Source: Gimesia algae (GTDB taxonomy: Bacteria; Planctomycetota; Planctomycetia; Planctomycetales; Planctomycetaceae). Taken from it: a DNA stretch of 64,000 bases. Shown in pieces: positions 9,528 to 20,100 of this stretch (the stretch's first letter is position 1; each line of letters opens with the position of its first letter). The position numbers and the translations under genes were made by a program. A model generated the notes under the pieces. The model saw only the letters and a list, made by a program, of their open reading frames with translations, had not been told where the DNA came from and searched no databases. Location of the stretch: assembly GCF_007746795.1 (NCBI RefSeq), contig NZ_CP036343.1:1926531-1990530 (forward strand). Direction: 5' to 3'.

Positions 9528-11231
9528 ATGCTTACGGTGGACGATTACGGACGTATACGGCGTGCTCATCGCGACGGGATGAGCATCCGGGAAATCGCTC
9601 GGACATTTCATCATTCACGGCGAAAGATCCGCGAAGTATTACACGGTGCAGGGCAACCGCAACAATATTCGCAGCGCCAGACTCAGGCGGCTCCCCGACT
9701 GGGCCCCTTCCATGAGACCATCCGACAGATTCTCGCCGATGATGAATCGCAACCACCCAAACAGCGGCACACAGCACAACGAATCTTTGAGCGACTGCGG
9801 GACGAGCACGGCTATCTCGGCGGTTACGATGCAGTTTGTCGATTCGTGCGGAAGCACCGAACCAATAAACGTGAAACATTCATCCCGCTTGATCACCAAC
9901 CGGGCCAACGGCTGGAAGCCGACTTCGGCAAGATTTATGTCGATTTTCCCGACGGACGACGACGGGTTTCAGTGTTGATTCTGGTCTGGTCGTATTCCAA
10001 CGCCCCCTTTGTGATCGCTCTACCGACGGAACGGACCGAAGCGATTCTGGAAGGCATGGTGCAGGCGTTCGAGTATTTTGATCGCGTTCCCAAAGAAGTC
10101 TGGTGGGACAACCCGAAAACGGTAGCCGACGCGGTGCTCAGCGGGCGGAGTCGCAAAATCAACCAACGTTATGCAGCCCTGGCAAGTCATTATGTCTTTG
10201 AACCACTGTTCTGCCTGCCGGCCAGCGGGAACGAAAAACCGGTCGTTGAGAATCGCGTGAAGACGTTGCAGCGGAAATGGTCGACTCCGGTTCCCAAGAT
10301 GGAAGATTTCGAGGAACTCAACAACTATCTTCGGCAATGCTGCCTCCAGGAACAGCAGCGTCTCAGTAGTGGTAAGACAGAAACCATCGGCACACGATTG
10401 GAACAGGACAAACAAAACGCCGCCGGGTTGCCCAGGCACCGCTTTGATCCGTGCATCCGCCGGGAAGTAAAGGTCAACAAGTATCAGTTCGCCCGGTTTG
10501 AGAACGTGGATTACAGCGTGCCGCGACAGTGTGCGTTTCAGACGGTGAGCGTCAAAGGTTACGTTGACCGTGTGGAAATGGTCTTTAAGGGAACTGTGGT
10601 GGCAACCCATCAAAGAAGCTATGAGAAAGGGTGTCAGATTCTTAACCCGTTGCATTACCTCGCAGCTTTGGGGCGGCGACCGGCTGCGTTAGATCATTCC
10701 AACGTCTACCGTCAGTGGAAGCTACCGCCGGTGTTTGACGAACTTCGCGAACGGCTGGAAAACCGGCATGGCTTATGTGCGGGAGCAAAACAATATGTAC
10801 GAGTGCTACAGCTATTGTCCGCACATCCAGTCCAGCGCGTCCAGAAAACCATCGAACAGTTGCGTGGCCCCGAAGGAGCGGATGCCGACCGGATCATTCG
10901 CCGGGTCAAACGCAGTACCGCGCATGCCCGCAATCAGCCTGATTTCTCTCCGGCAACTCTGAGCAAAGAAGAATTGAGTCGTCCGGAGGTCTTGTCGGTA
11001 CAGGTTCCCTGTCCGAGCCTGAACCATTTTGATTTGTTTCTTTCTACGTCAACACAAGGAGATCATCGTGCCCCCACAAACAATACAGAAGAAAAACGAT
11101 CCGAATCTACTGCTGCAGAGCAATCTCAAGCAGTTAAGGTTACCGGCCATGAATGCGGAGTTCGAGAAGTTGGCCCACGAAGCGGCCAACTCAAATCAGA
11201 CGTTCGAGCAATATCTGCTGCAGTTGACTGA
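9528..11231 (+). CDS. istA: IS21 transposase IstA
   Basis: The product is a 567-residue DDE transposase that cuts and joins the IS21 ends. The N-terminus has a helix-turn-helix (SIREIARTFHHSRRKIREVL, about residues 19-38). The catalytic core shows D132 (LEADFG), D194 (VWWDNPK) and E241 (KPVVENRV), the expected DDE triad. A Mu-transposase-like C-terminal region follows. Length is near the IS21 norm of about 500-570. The end overlaps the start of istB, as is usual for this family. It is identical to the protein of the second copy. Confidence 0.95.
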   Translation: MLTVDDYGRIRRAHRDGMSIREIARTFHHSRRKIREVLHGAGQPQQYSQRQTQAAPRLGPFHETIRQILADDESQPPKQRHTAQRIFERLRDEHGYLGGYDAVCRFVRKHRTNKRETFIPLDHQPGQRLEADFGKIYVDFPDGRRRVSVLILVWSYSNAPFVIALPTERTEAILEGMVQAFEYFDRVPKEVWWDNPKTVADAVLSGRSRKINQRYAALASHYVFEPLFCLPASGNEKPVVENRVKTLQRKWSTPVPKMEDFEELNNYLRQCCLQEQQRLSSGKTETIGTRLEQDKQNAAGLPRHRFDPCIRREVKVNKYQFARFENVDYSVPRQCAFQTVSVKGYVDRVEMVFKGTVVATHQRSYEKGCQILNPLHYLAALGRRPAALDHSNVYRQWKLPPVFDELRERLENRHGLCAGAKQYVRVLQLLSAHPVQRVQKTIEQLRGPEGADADRIIRRVKRSTAHARNQPDFSPATLSKEELSRPEVLSVQVPCPSLNHFDLFLSTSTQGDHRAPTNNTEEKRSESTAAEQSQAVKVTGHECGVREVGPRSGQLKSDVRAISAAVD

Positions 11232-11859
11232 ACTGGAAGTGGCGGCACGGTCCACGAATGCGCTGACCAGCCGGATCAAACAGGCTCAGTTCCCAGTGGA
11301 AAAAGGGCTGGAAGATTACGACTTCGCGGCCATGAAATCAGTCAACAAACAGAAGGTGTTGGAGCTGGCCCGTGGTGAATGGGTCCGGCAACATACCAAT
11401 CTCTGTCTGCTTGGTCAGCCGGGAACGGGCAAAACCCATCTGGCGATTGCACTGGGCCTGGCCGCCTGTCGTGAAGGAATCCGAACGAAATTCTTCACCG
11501 CTGCGGCACTCGTCAATCAACTGGAAACCGCGCAACAGCAATACAGTCTGGAGCGTCTCCTGAACAGGCTCGACAAGCTCGATCTGCTGATTGTCGACGA
11601 GCTGGGTTATCTGTCTTTCAGCCGTGCTGGTGCGGAACTACTGTTCCAGGTGTTTGCTGATCGTTATGAAAGACGAAGTCTGCTGATCACCAGCAACCTC
11701 GCCTTCAGCGACTGGGGCCAGATCTTTCAGGGCGAACGGATGACGGCAGCACTTTTGGATCGATTAACGCACCATTGTGAAATATTTGAGATGAATGGTG
11801 AAAGCTATCGGTTCAAAGAGTCGATGAAACAAAAGAAGCCACCTCGCAAAAAAGCCTGA
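11068..11859 (+). CDS. istB: IS21 helper ATPase IstB
   Basis: The start is chosen as GTG at 11068 because AAGGAG lies 6 nt upstream. A longer frame exists from a TTG at 11029. The 263-residue product is a DnaC-like AAA+ ATPase that assists IstA in target selection. Walker A is GQPGTGKT at residues 116-123, and Walker B is LLIVDELGYL with D177 and E178. It overlaps the end of istA by 164 bp. It is identical to the second copy. Confidence 0.95.
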   Translation: MPPQTIQKKNDPNLLLQSNLKQLRLPAMNAEFEKLAHEAANSNQTFEQYLLQLTELEVAARSTNALTSRIKQAQFPVEKGLEDYDFAAMKSVNKQKVLELARGEWVRQHTNLCLLGQPGTGKTHLAIALGLAACREGIRTKFFTAAALVNQLETAQQQYSLERLLNRLDKLDLLIVDELGYLSFSRAGAELLFQVFADRYERRSLLITSNLAFSDWGQIFQGERMTAALLDRLTHHCEIFEMNGESYRFKESMKQKKPPRKKA

Positions 11860-11972
11860 GTCGCTTCCACACTTTGGCATACTGACCACCACGTTACCCC
11901 ACGTGGTTAACCCAACCCCAGGTGGGTCCCATTTCCGCGCCAAAGTGGGTCCGCTTTACACGCCAATCTCCA

Positions 11973-11978
11973 CCCGGT
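11973..11978. repeat. IS21 copy 1 target-site duplication (right)
   Basis: CCCGGT matches the left copy at 9406-9411. Confidence 0.9.
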
Positions 11979-12163
11979 CGCATCTGCTGAATCGGCGTCG
12001 TCACCACCCGCGGCGGTGAGAAGGAAGGACTTATCGCCGCCTGCGCCGAGGGCAGAATCTCAGTATCCGCACCACCAATCAACCCCGCTCCCGCTTTCCA
12101 GAAGCAGAAACCGGTGAACAGCAGGCAGCTGAAGATAGCTAGTTTTCGAGTGAGGTCAGACAT
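11973..12163 (-). pseudogene. Hint-domain toxin, N-terminal membrane anchor part, cut by IS21
   Basis: This is the 5' part of the toxin gene whose remainder is at 8346-9411. It starts at ATG 12163 (MSDLTRKLAIFSC). One membrane helix includes [18 protein letters not shown], then a [20 protein letters not shown] linker leads to QQMRPG, where IS21 enters. The residual frame runs into the element to 11894. The anchor and linker are almost identical to residues 15-74 of the HNH toxin gene. No clear ribosome binding site is seen. Joining it to 8346-9411 after removing the IS and one target duplication gives a protein of about 415 residues with the same layout as its intact paralogue. Confidence 0.85.
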
Positions 12164-12247
12164 GAATTCGATTACAATAACATAATAAATTGTCCAGCAG
12201 AGTTTAATCTGCAATTAAACTGGTATTGAATTTGTCAGACATCAAAC

Positions 12248-12349
12248 ATGCCGGTGTTCAAGCCGTGGAAGCCTGCTCAACCGGCCAAGCTGCAACCCTT
12301 CAAACCAGCACAGCCTGCGAAGATCGTGATGCAGAAGCCGAAGAATTGA
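12248..12349 (+). other. 33-codon Lys/Pro/Gln-rich ORF of doubtful status
   Basis: The 192-bp gap between the first immunity gene and the second toxin gene contains an ATG-started frame on the opposite strand. It encodes two related units, KPWKPAQPAK and PFKPAQPAK, before a stop. An in-frame stop lies at 12227 and no ribosome binding site is obvious. It may be a small peptide, the tail of a lost gene, or chance. Confidence 0.2.
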
Positions 12350-12355
12350 CCATGG

Positions 12356-12862
12356 TCATAGAACCACCACCGTTTTGTCAGGCAAGATACCGCAGGGCCA
12401 ATGGCCTTGGTGATACAGATTCATGATTGAACACCAGAAGCCACAGTCATCTAGAAGGATTTCATACGCTGCTCGTCGGGCCGCAAAGACGGCTGCCCCA
12501 CAAGCGGCTTCAGTGAAATTGTGCGGACCTACCTGCAACGCAGAATTTCCGTCGAAACCTCGCAGTGAAGCCAAGGCTTTCTTGTAGATGTCGAGGCTTT
12601 GGCGAGAGTATTCCGTCTTCATACCAAGTTGTTCAGAGCGATCCTCCATTGATCTACCATGAACTGGGTCGTCTTGGTCTCTCGAACTCGGCAACCAGTC
12701 CATTTGATCGGCGATTTGTTCGAGACGGTCATCCCCAGTGGGAATGTTTGCCCAAGGCTCCAAGCTCCGAATCTGCACGACACTATCGTTCGCCAAAGGC
12801 TCACAGAGACGCTCGAACCACTTAGTCCCCTGTAACAATGATTCCAATTCCGTAATTGTCAC
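12356..12862 (-). CDS. Putative immunity protein for the HNH toxin
   Basis: This 168-residue protein starts at GTG 12862, overlaps the toxin stop by 4 bp (GTGA), and has an AGGAG ribosome binding site just upstream. Such coupling is typical of toxin-immunity pairs. The N-terminal half is acidic. The C-terminal half has a helix, [18 protein letters not shown], then [20 protein letters not shown] ending in VVVL. I do not recognise a named immunity family. The assignment rests on position, coupling, small size and lack of a signal peptide. Confidence 0.65.
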   Translation of the reverse strand: MTITELESLLQGTKWFERLCEPLANDSVVQIRSLEPWANIPTGDDRLEQIADQMDWLPSSRDQDDPVHGRSMEDRSEQLGMKTEYSRQSLDIYKKALASLRGFDGNSALQVGPHNFTEAACGAAVFAARRAAYEILLDDCGFWCSIMNLYHQGHWPCGILPDKTVVVL

Positions 12863-14175
12863 TGTGGTCTCCTCAAGTCAGTGGTTGTCCCCGGAGGTAA
12901 CGCACGCCGACCTTGCTGAATTGTGTCACGCAGTACACCGCCAGCGGCGTGTGGCCCAGGAATACCCGGCAACGAGTGATTGGGGAGCCTGCCGTGAGTT
13001 GGCATCAGGTTCCACCACGCATTCGCACCGCCGCTTTCAAGCGGAATGACATGGTGAGGAGTCGCCCCTTCCGGCCACGTCCGTCCTGTCATTCGCTCCC
13101 AGTCCGCAATGTGGCGAGATTGATCTCGTGTGAACTCGCTGCGAAGCACACGGTTCTGAAATGCCGACCGACGTTGAACAACGGGAAGATTCTGACGGAG
13201 TGCCGTGCGCTGGGCATCTGTGATTGCCCCTCCCGGCGAAGCTACACGGTTGGCATCGCCAACAATGTCGTCGAGGAGGCTATTCGGAATGTTTTGCCTT
13301 GTTGGGGCATTTATCTCCCTTGAGGTTACTAACCTGGCACTTCTGCTACCCTCATCGAACACATACAAATCAGGATTGCACTGCCCCGTATTGTGCACCA
13401 GCAAACCGGAACCAGTAACGCTGTAGACGTGTTCGCCGGCAATTTCCAGGTTGTAAACCGGTTCCGGTCCCGCACGGATTTCGATTGAGGTGATGCGGAC
13501 TGTCTTACCGACCGCAGAACGCAAACGTTCGCCGGGCTGTAACTGGTCCGTATGCACAAACGCCTGGCGGTCTTCGCTCCAGATCGGATGTCCGGCGGTC
13601 ACGCCGATCGGCTCGGTTTCCCCTTCCACATAAAGATTCAGGACGTTGTGCGAAACGTTTTTAAATGTGGAGATGACCACCGGTCCGTCACCCGGATCGA
13701 TGGGCGGACAGTCCGATATCGAGAGCACTTCCGCCGCCCCCACCACATACATTTCCGGCATGTTGAGCTGAATGACCGCCCCTGGCTGCGCGTGGTGTCG
13801 ATAAATCCAGCTTAAGGGACGCAGCAGTTCTGCTTCGAAGTAAGTGCCATCTTCTTTCAGCATGCGTACCGAAATCAGCCGCCACCCTTCCGGCGTCGGA
13901 TCGATTGTCGGTTCTGTTTGAATGCGCAGCGGATTCCGACCGACAATCCGCATCCCCGGTCGCATCTGTTGAATCGGCGTCGTCACCACCCGCGGCGGTG
14001 AGAAGGAAGGACTCATTGCCGCCTGTGCCGAGGGCAGAATCTCAGTATCCACACCACCAATCAACCCCGTCCCCGCTTTCCAGAAGCAGAAACCGGTGAA
14101 CAGGAAGCAGCTGAAGATCAATAGTTTGCGAGTGAAACCAAAGCTGGCGGGTTGTCTTTTTTGGATTAATGGCAT
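12859..14175 (-). CDS. Membrane-anchored Hint-domain HNH nuclease toxin
   Basis: The product has 438 residues. One membrane helix lies at about residues 18-40 ([20 protein letters not shown]), followed by a Pro/Ser linker. The Hint region runs from about 72 to 262: [11 protein letters not shown], then TAGH at 193-196, and LLVHN at the end, where cleavage would release the toxin. The first Hint strand with its nucleophilic Cys is absent. The toxin tail (263-438) is an HNH/GHH-type nuclease with PHHVIPLE near 373-379, N385, N389, and His at 394 and 400. The gene overlaps the giant Rhs stop by 1 nt (TGATG), with a near-perfect AAGGAGGTGAT site 5 nt upstream. The immunity gene overlaps its end. 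It is probably released and delivered together with the Rhs giant, which is inferred from the coupling. Confidence 0.8.
   Translation of the reverse strand: MPLIQKRQPASFGFTRKLLIFSCFLFTGFCFWKAGTGLIGGVDTEILPSAQAAMSPSFSPPRVVTTPIQQMRPGMRIVGRNPLRIQTEPTIDPTPEGWRLISVRMLKEDGTYFEAELLRPLSWIYRHHAQPGAVIQLNMPEMYVVGAAEVLSISDCPPIDPGDGPVVISTFKNVSHNVLNLYVEGETEPIGVTAGHPIWSEDRQAFVHTDQLQPGERLRSAVGKTVRITSIEIRAGPEPVYNLEIAGEHVYSVTGSGLLVHNTGQCNPDLYVFDEGSRSARLVTSREINAPTRQNIPNSLLDDIVGDANRVASPGGAITDAQRTALRQNLPVVQRRSAFQNRVLRSEFTRDQSRHIADWERMTGRTWPEGATPHHVIPLESGGANAWWNLMPTHGRLPNHSLPGIPGPHAAGGVLRDTIQQGRRALPPGTTTDLRRPQ
13390..13960 (-). repeat. Hint-coding repeat, copy B
   Basis: This 571-bp segment is nearly identical to 8841-9411. 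It covers the Hint domain to its VHN end. Homology extends upstream over the linker and membrane anchor, and stops sharply at the toxin domain. Confidence 0.9.
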
Positions 14176-17100
14176 CAGACATCACCTCCTTTCTGCTGCG
14201 GAGAAAGGAAGGCGTTTTCTTCCTCGGGCGGTGGTTGCTCGTCGACGGGTACGTTCGCAGCAGGCAGCGAGATGGACAGACCAGTGGCTTCATTGACGGG
14301 GAGAGTCTCATTCGGCGTTTTCTGACTCGTGATTACAGGAGCCATCTTCCACAGACAGAACCCGGCGAGCAGAGTCAGTGTAAAGAAAACCATTTTCTGC
14401 AGGACTGATTTTAAGAGCGATTTTTTCTCCACATGTTTGGAGTCACCTGCGATCACCGGCTGGTTTTGTTTCGGCACAATCGCTCTCTCACCCTTCCGAA
14501 CTGGATTTGTCTTCTCCCGAGCTGGCAACGCTGTCTCTCGAACGGGTAACTGCCGGGGCCGCGTCGCAGCGAAACTGGAGCGACGTTCGCTGCCCATCAG
14601 GAGTTCCTGGCAGATACCGTCAATGTCGTCTGCAGACAGATCCCATTCCGCTTCTTGATGTGTTTTTTCAGGGACAGGGATCAGACGCGTCCAGTCGTTT
14701 TGTTCCAGCCACGCATCCGGTTCGAACGCGCGGGGAGTTGCTTTCCGTTTGAACTGTTTCTCTTTGCGATTCGTGAGTTGCTTCAACGTAATCAACCCGG
14801 CGATTCCCCCCACGAGCCAGATGGTCGTCCAGTTTTCTTCCTCACTGGTGGCAACAGGGGCCTCCACCAGCAGCCTGGTATCAGATTCAAGACTTCTCAT
14901 CACAGGAGTATTCGCGACAAAACATTCCAGTGGATTGAGAATCTGATCGACAAGTTTCGGTTGGGATGTAGCGTTAACAACTTGAGTTGTAGGTACATTA
15001 TCGATACTTTTGGCAAGTTGGCTTACTGGAATATGATCAGCGGCTCTGGCAGCAATGACAGCAATTTTTCCTAATTTCTCAAACCCAAAAGGAATTGCAA
15101 TTCCTGCATAGGATATTGCTGCCAATTTGTTTTCGCCTAATGCCAGGTAAGCTGTACCAACCAGGAAATCAGAAATACCAAATGGATCAACCAGACCAAC
15201 AACTTCAAGTGGCGTTAATGCAGCTCGAAGGGCAATTTCCGTATAACTCCCATTGAAATATACATCGTCACCAACCAGCCATCCGACTGTCTTATAACTG
15301 AATGATGACAGAACAGGATTCTCTACAGGGTCATTTGTTGTGTAGCTTTCGGGTACACCAGGAATATTAGGAGTAACTGGCGCGTTCACTGCAAATGAGT
15401 ATAAATTTCCTGCGTCTAAACCAGCGACATGCTCTGTCAGGTAACGTTTAAAGTGTGGGTCATAAGCTCGGTTGCCAACGAAATACATACCTGTTTCATC
15501 ATCATAGTGATTTCCCCGAAATATGGCGGGTAGTATAAAATGTGAATCACCTTGATTCACAATAGAAACGACACCGTGTGTCGAATAGAAATACTCATCG
15601 GGAGTTGGAGAATACACTAAATTATCTGGAATCGGGCCATCTAGCTCGAAGTACAGAGGATACCAAAAAATGGCGCTTCCTTGATAATCATAAACAGCCC
15701 AATATGTTTCTAGAGAGGTATCACCATCTGCTTCTGACTTAGGTTTGATAAGAGAATCAACTGCAAGTGTCTGACCAAACGGTGAGATCAAAAAGCCCTT
15801 TGTATTATCGCCAAGTTGCAGAACAAGTTCATTTCCATCGTAAGTGTAGGAATTAAAGCTAGTCTGAACCAGGTTATCATCGATGAGCGTTTTTACTTGC
15901 TGGCCGACTCGTTGATCGAAGGCGTTATAAAAATAGTTTACTTGCTTAATAACAGGTCCAGCATCAGAATTTTTATACATCACTGAAGTCAGACGCCCGC
16001 GATAATCCCAATCGTATTCAGTAACAGGTGGTGTATCGAGACGAACAATTTTGATATTTGAGGCAATCGCCTGCTTACCTCCAGGAACATGAATTTCAAT
16101 TGTAAGCCACCCAGAAGTTGAAGTGATTTCAGCAATGAAATGTTCCTTAAAGATTCCATTTCCTGTACTTTGATCGGCATAGACACTCGCAAGGATTTGC
16201 CCCCCTTCTTTAATTACATAAATAGCGCCTTCATTTACTCCCCCTTGCCAATCCGCAAAGATTTGATATTGCCCCCCTGGAATATAACGAAATGTGTAAG
16301 TTGCAACTGGTTCTACGCTGTTTGTACTAGTTGATCCGCCAGTAGTACTTCTGCGATACCACTGATTCGATCCAGAATTGTAAAAATCATCCCACCTGTT
16401 CCCTGTCAACTCCACGTTTTGTGGTTTGCTGGAATTAAATTCAATAGTTTGCTCTGTCTTACCTGCTGCAAAAACATCTCGGACAATGTCAATACGTCGA
16501 AGTCTGATAGCATCTAATGCAAGATAGGCACCGCCATAGAAGGAAGTTCCTCCAACCTGAACAGTAATTTTCCCAGAAGAATCAGGTCGCACAGTATTAA
16601 GACATATCCAGTCCACTCCATCTTCTGTAAGAAAATGTTGATTCTTATAATCAGGATTTTCTGGTAGAAGATTATGGTAGACAGGCTTTGTGAAATCGAT
16701 CGAAAATTTCTCGATTTTTTCTCCGTTAACTGTAAAATACTCTCCTGCTGTGGCACCATTACTAATTGGGACCCAAGTAACATAAATCTCGTACTCTCCT
16801 GAATCTAAATCTTCAATCGTAAATGTTGCAGTATCATTGACCGTCAATTTATCATACCAGACAATCTGAGATCCATTAACAGCATGCGCATCTTCCACTT
16901 CGCTAATTGAATTATCAAATGTATCATTGAGTGTAAAGTTTGCATTTACCCACTCTGAACTTGAATTTGATACTTTTGCATCCAGCACAATATCGTACTG
17001 AGATCTAAAGATACGTTTAATTATTCTGCCTTCATTATCGTATTCATAATCGTACAACTTATCGCTATGAACCCTGTCACGTAAACCAATTTTGGTTTCT

Positions 17101-20100
17101 GCACTATACACAATATTTCCTTTTTCGTATTCGAAGGCTGTATTAGTAGCAGAACTCAATGACTGATTGGGACTCACTGTTTCAAGTTGATTTTGATCAT
17201 CAAATCTGAATGAAGTCGTAAGAAGTGAACCTCCAAAAAATGAAGTCTTCACTCCTGAAAGTTGTTCATCAAAGTGTATTGTTTGCGATGTACTGTCAGC
17301 TTGGCCATTTCGATACTGCAGAAAATAGTCTGAAATTTTTGATACTGTGAATGGGGCAGTAGTACCTGCTTTTATAAAAGCATAAGAATTAATAACGGCA
17401 CTGAGTTTACCATCTTTCTCATACGCATAATTGGTCAAGATAGATGCCTTTGGACCAGAGATGTTATTTACGATATCCTGAGTACCATTTACCTCCTGGA
17501 TCTGTCCATCACGGGTGTACTTAAAGGAAACTGCTTTATTTGATTTTTGAGTTTTTTTAGATGGATTCATATAACTTGACTGCGTCATAGAAATGATACG
17601 ATTACCGTTATCGATAACATAAGAATTCGTGAAACCAATATTATCGGTAGCGTCAAGTTCAATCGTATAATTCTTTCGGATGCCGCTATCGTTATACTGA
17701 TAAGTTTCACGAATTGTAGAGCCTTTATAATCAAAGCCTATATCATTAGTGACTTCATTACTGAAGAGAACCGTTTCTCTTTTAATAACTCTACCAAGGT
17801 CGTTATAGGTCAACTGAATATCAGAAACATTATCTGCGGTATCTGCAGAAATTATCTCTCCAGCTGAATTAAATAAATAAGTGGCATAGAGCAAGCCATC
17901 CCAGATTTCTCGTTTTTGGCGATGGATTAAATCAATGTCGTAATAGACTTCCTCTCCATTAAAATTCACATAAACAATATCATTTCCGTGATATTCCCAG
18001 GAGCGCACGACTTGACCTGGACCTTCGGGAGAGCCATAAGAATTAAAGGTATCGATAGTCGCGATTTCCAATAGCACCCGATTCAATATATCATAGGTCC
18101 AGGTTTCAATATCACTGTCTACATTTTTTTGATAGGTTCGATTACCCGCAGAATCATATTTAAATTCTGAGGTACCTGCGACTGTAGTAACCGTTTCCAC
18201 CAGTCCGTGCAGGGAGGTATAAGTGTATGTGGACACCTGACCTAACCCATTTGTACTTTGAACGACCTGTCCCAGCGTGTTGTACTCATTTGTCACGAGC
18301 TGATCACCATCGGTATCCGTCGTGGATAAGACCCAGCCGAGTGCGTTGTATAGAGCGGTTGTCGTACGTGTCTCCTGGGAATTGACATCGCCACTGGGGG
18401 TGGTGATCTCTACCTGATATGTGGAATCGCTGTTATAGATTGTTTTGATCGTGGTGATTAAATCTCCCGGGTCATCCGGTTTCCCTTTGGGGCTTTGGAG
18501 CACCTGGCTCCCTTCAGCGTTTTGTCCTGTGAGGGTTGCTTTTGTCGGCTCTGCAGTGCTGGCATATTCCGTGGGGGTGAGAGCCTCAAAAGAAGCTGAT
18601 ACCCAATAATGCTGCACATTATCGACAGTAGTCTTGTTTTGACCGGGGTTGAAATAATCGATCGCGGAATAGTATTGTGCAATTCCCAATAAATTCTGAT
18701 ACTCCACTGCTCTTAGACGTCCCAGCCCATCGTAATGGTATTCCGTATTGCGAACAGTGGCATCTTGATCATTTTGGGCAGGAGTGAATCGTTCATGCTT
18801 GAGATTACCGACATCGTCATAGGTATAAGTTGTTATTCCACCATATGCATTCTGATCCTTGACCACCCGCCCTAAAGCGTCGAACCATTGAATGGTGACG
18901 ATTCCCGTTCGGGAGGTAGAGGTGACGCGGAGTTTCTGTTCCGCTGTGTCATAGTCGAAGACGAAAGTTGCAGGGTAATCAATGTCGGTATCGCTCTCGG
19001 CGGCGATTGGATCAACGACTTTCACGAGCCGACCGCGTTGATCATACTCATAACTGGTAGTATAGATCTTCTCGGACCAGCTTTCCGTGGTGGCGTCGTA
19101 AGTCCACCGGTGCCCTATCTGTTCTGTAACCTGCCCCGCTGAATTGGTGACATATTCATACTTGGCGCCATGTGGATCTGCGAGACCAGACTCGATCAGA
19201 TTGCCCAACTTATCATACGTCTTGATCGAGGCTGTGGTATTTGCTCCCTGCTGATTTTCATAAATCAGATTGCCACGGTTGTCATAGCGATAGCGCATAT
19301 CGATGGATCCCTCAGATCCATCTTTATTGAGCTTGACTTGCGTCTTCATTTGAGTGACTAAGTTGCTCTGCTGTTCGTCATACTGATATTCGGTTTCAAG
19401 GCCTGTCAGCAGGTCTTTTTCTATGTCAGTACGTCCGAATTCATCTGTTGTGATTTGCGTAACTTGTGCTTGAGCCTGATTCTCTTTTGTATAAATCCAT
19501 TGCTGGTGATTTTCGGGATCATAATAGAATTTTTGAACGGTCCCCTCGGAGTTCTCATTATTGACTGCAACACTTTTCAGGGCGCCACTTGCGTAATATT
19601 TGTAGTTCGTGACTTGTTGAATTGCCAGACTGGTATTTAAATAATGTGACTTATACGTTTCACCTTTCGCATCGATCGTCTGTTTCAGCAAGCCACGTGT
19701 ATCGTAAGCATTGATTGTTGCGATACCATCCGCGTTAACGATTGCTGTGAGAGCTCCATATGCATCATAGCTAAATTGCTGATGGGAGAGGATTTTGGAT
19801 GTACGATCCTTGATGATCGTGTCACGCAGATTTCCGGTTTTGTCATAGGTGTTAAAGGTCGTCGAAAGTAAGTAAGCATCGTCCCCGTAATAGGTCTCGA
19901 CTTTTGCCAGATTACCGTAAGTGTCGTAAGAATACTTTGTGGAGTCTGTCTGCCCGGTTACAGTATCAACAGTCTTAATCTTATCCACCTGGCGGTCCAT
20001 GACGCCGTTGATTGTCGTATAGATATAGTATGTTTCCAGCCCCAATGTGTCGGTGTACTTCTTAAGTAATCCTTCAAGTACACCATCGGTGCTGTCATAA

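Larger units (their letters stand above)
9412..11972 (+). mobile_element. IS21-family insertion sequence, copy 1
   Basis: This 2561-bp element begins TGGAGATTGG and ends CCAATCTCCA. Its terminal inverted repeats are 33 bp (9412-9444 and 11940-11972) with one mismatch. It carries istA and istB and is flanked by 6-bp CCCGGT duplications. It has the same length and proteins as the copy at 60495-63055, in the opposite orientation. It interrupts the second Hint toxin just after the codons for QQMRPG. Its genes run opposite to the toxin operon. Confidence 0.95.

Noticed and set aside
12859-14175. A self-splicing intein
   Set aside because: There is no N-terminal Cys block and no split host protein around it. 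The layout is that of a toxin-release Hint domain.
14175-14945. The giant's C-terminus as its own toxin domain
   Set aside because: After CFVANTPV it contains membrane helices and charged linkers, with no nuclease or other toxin motif. The toxin function is in the next genes.
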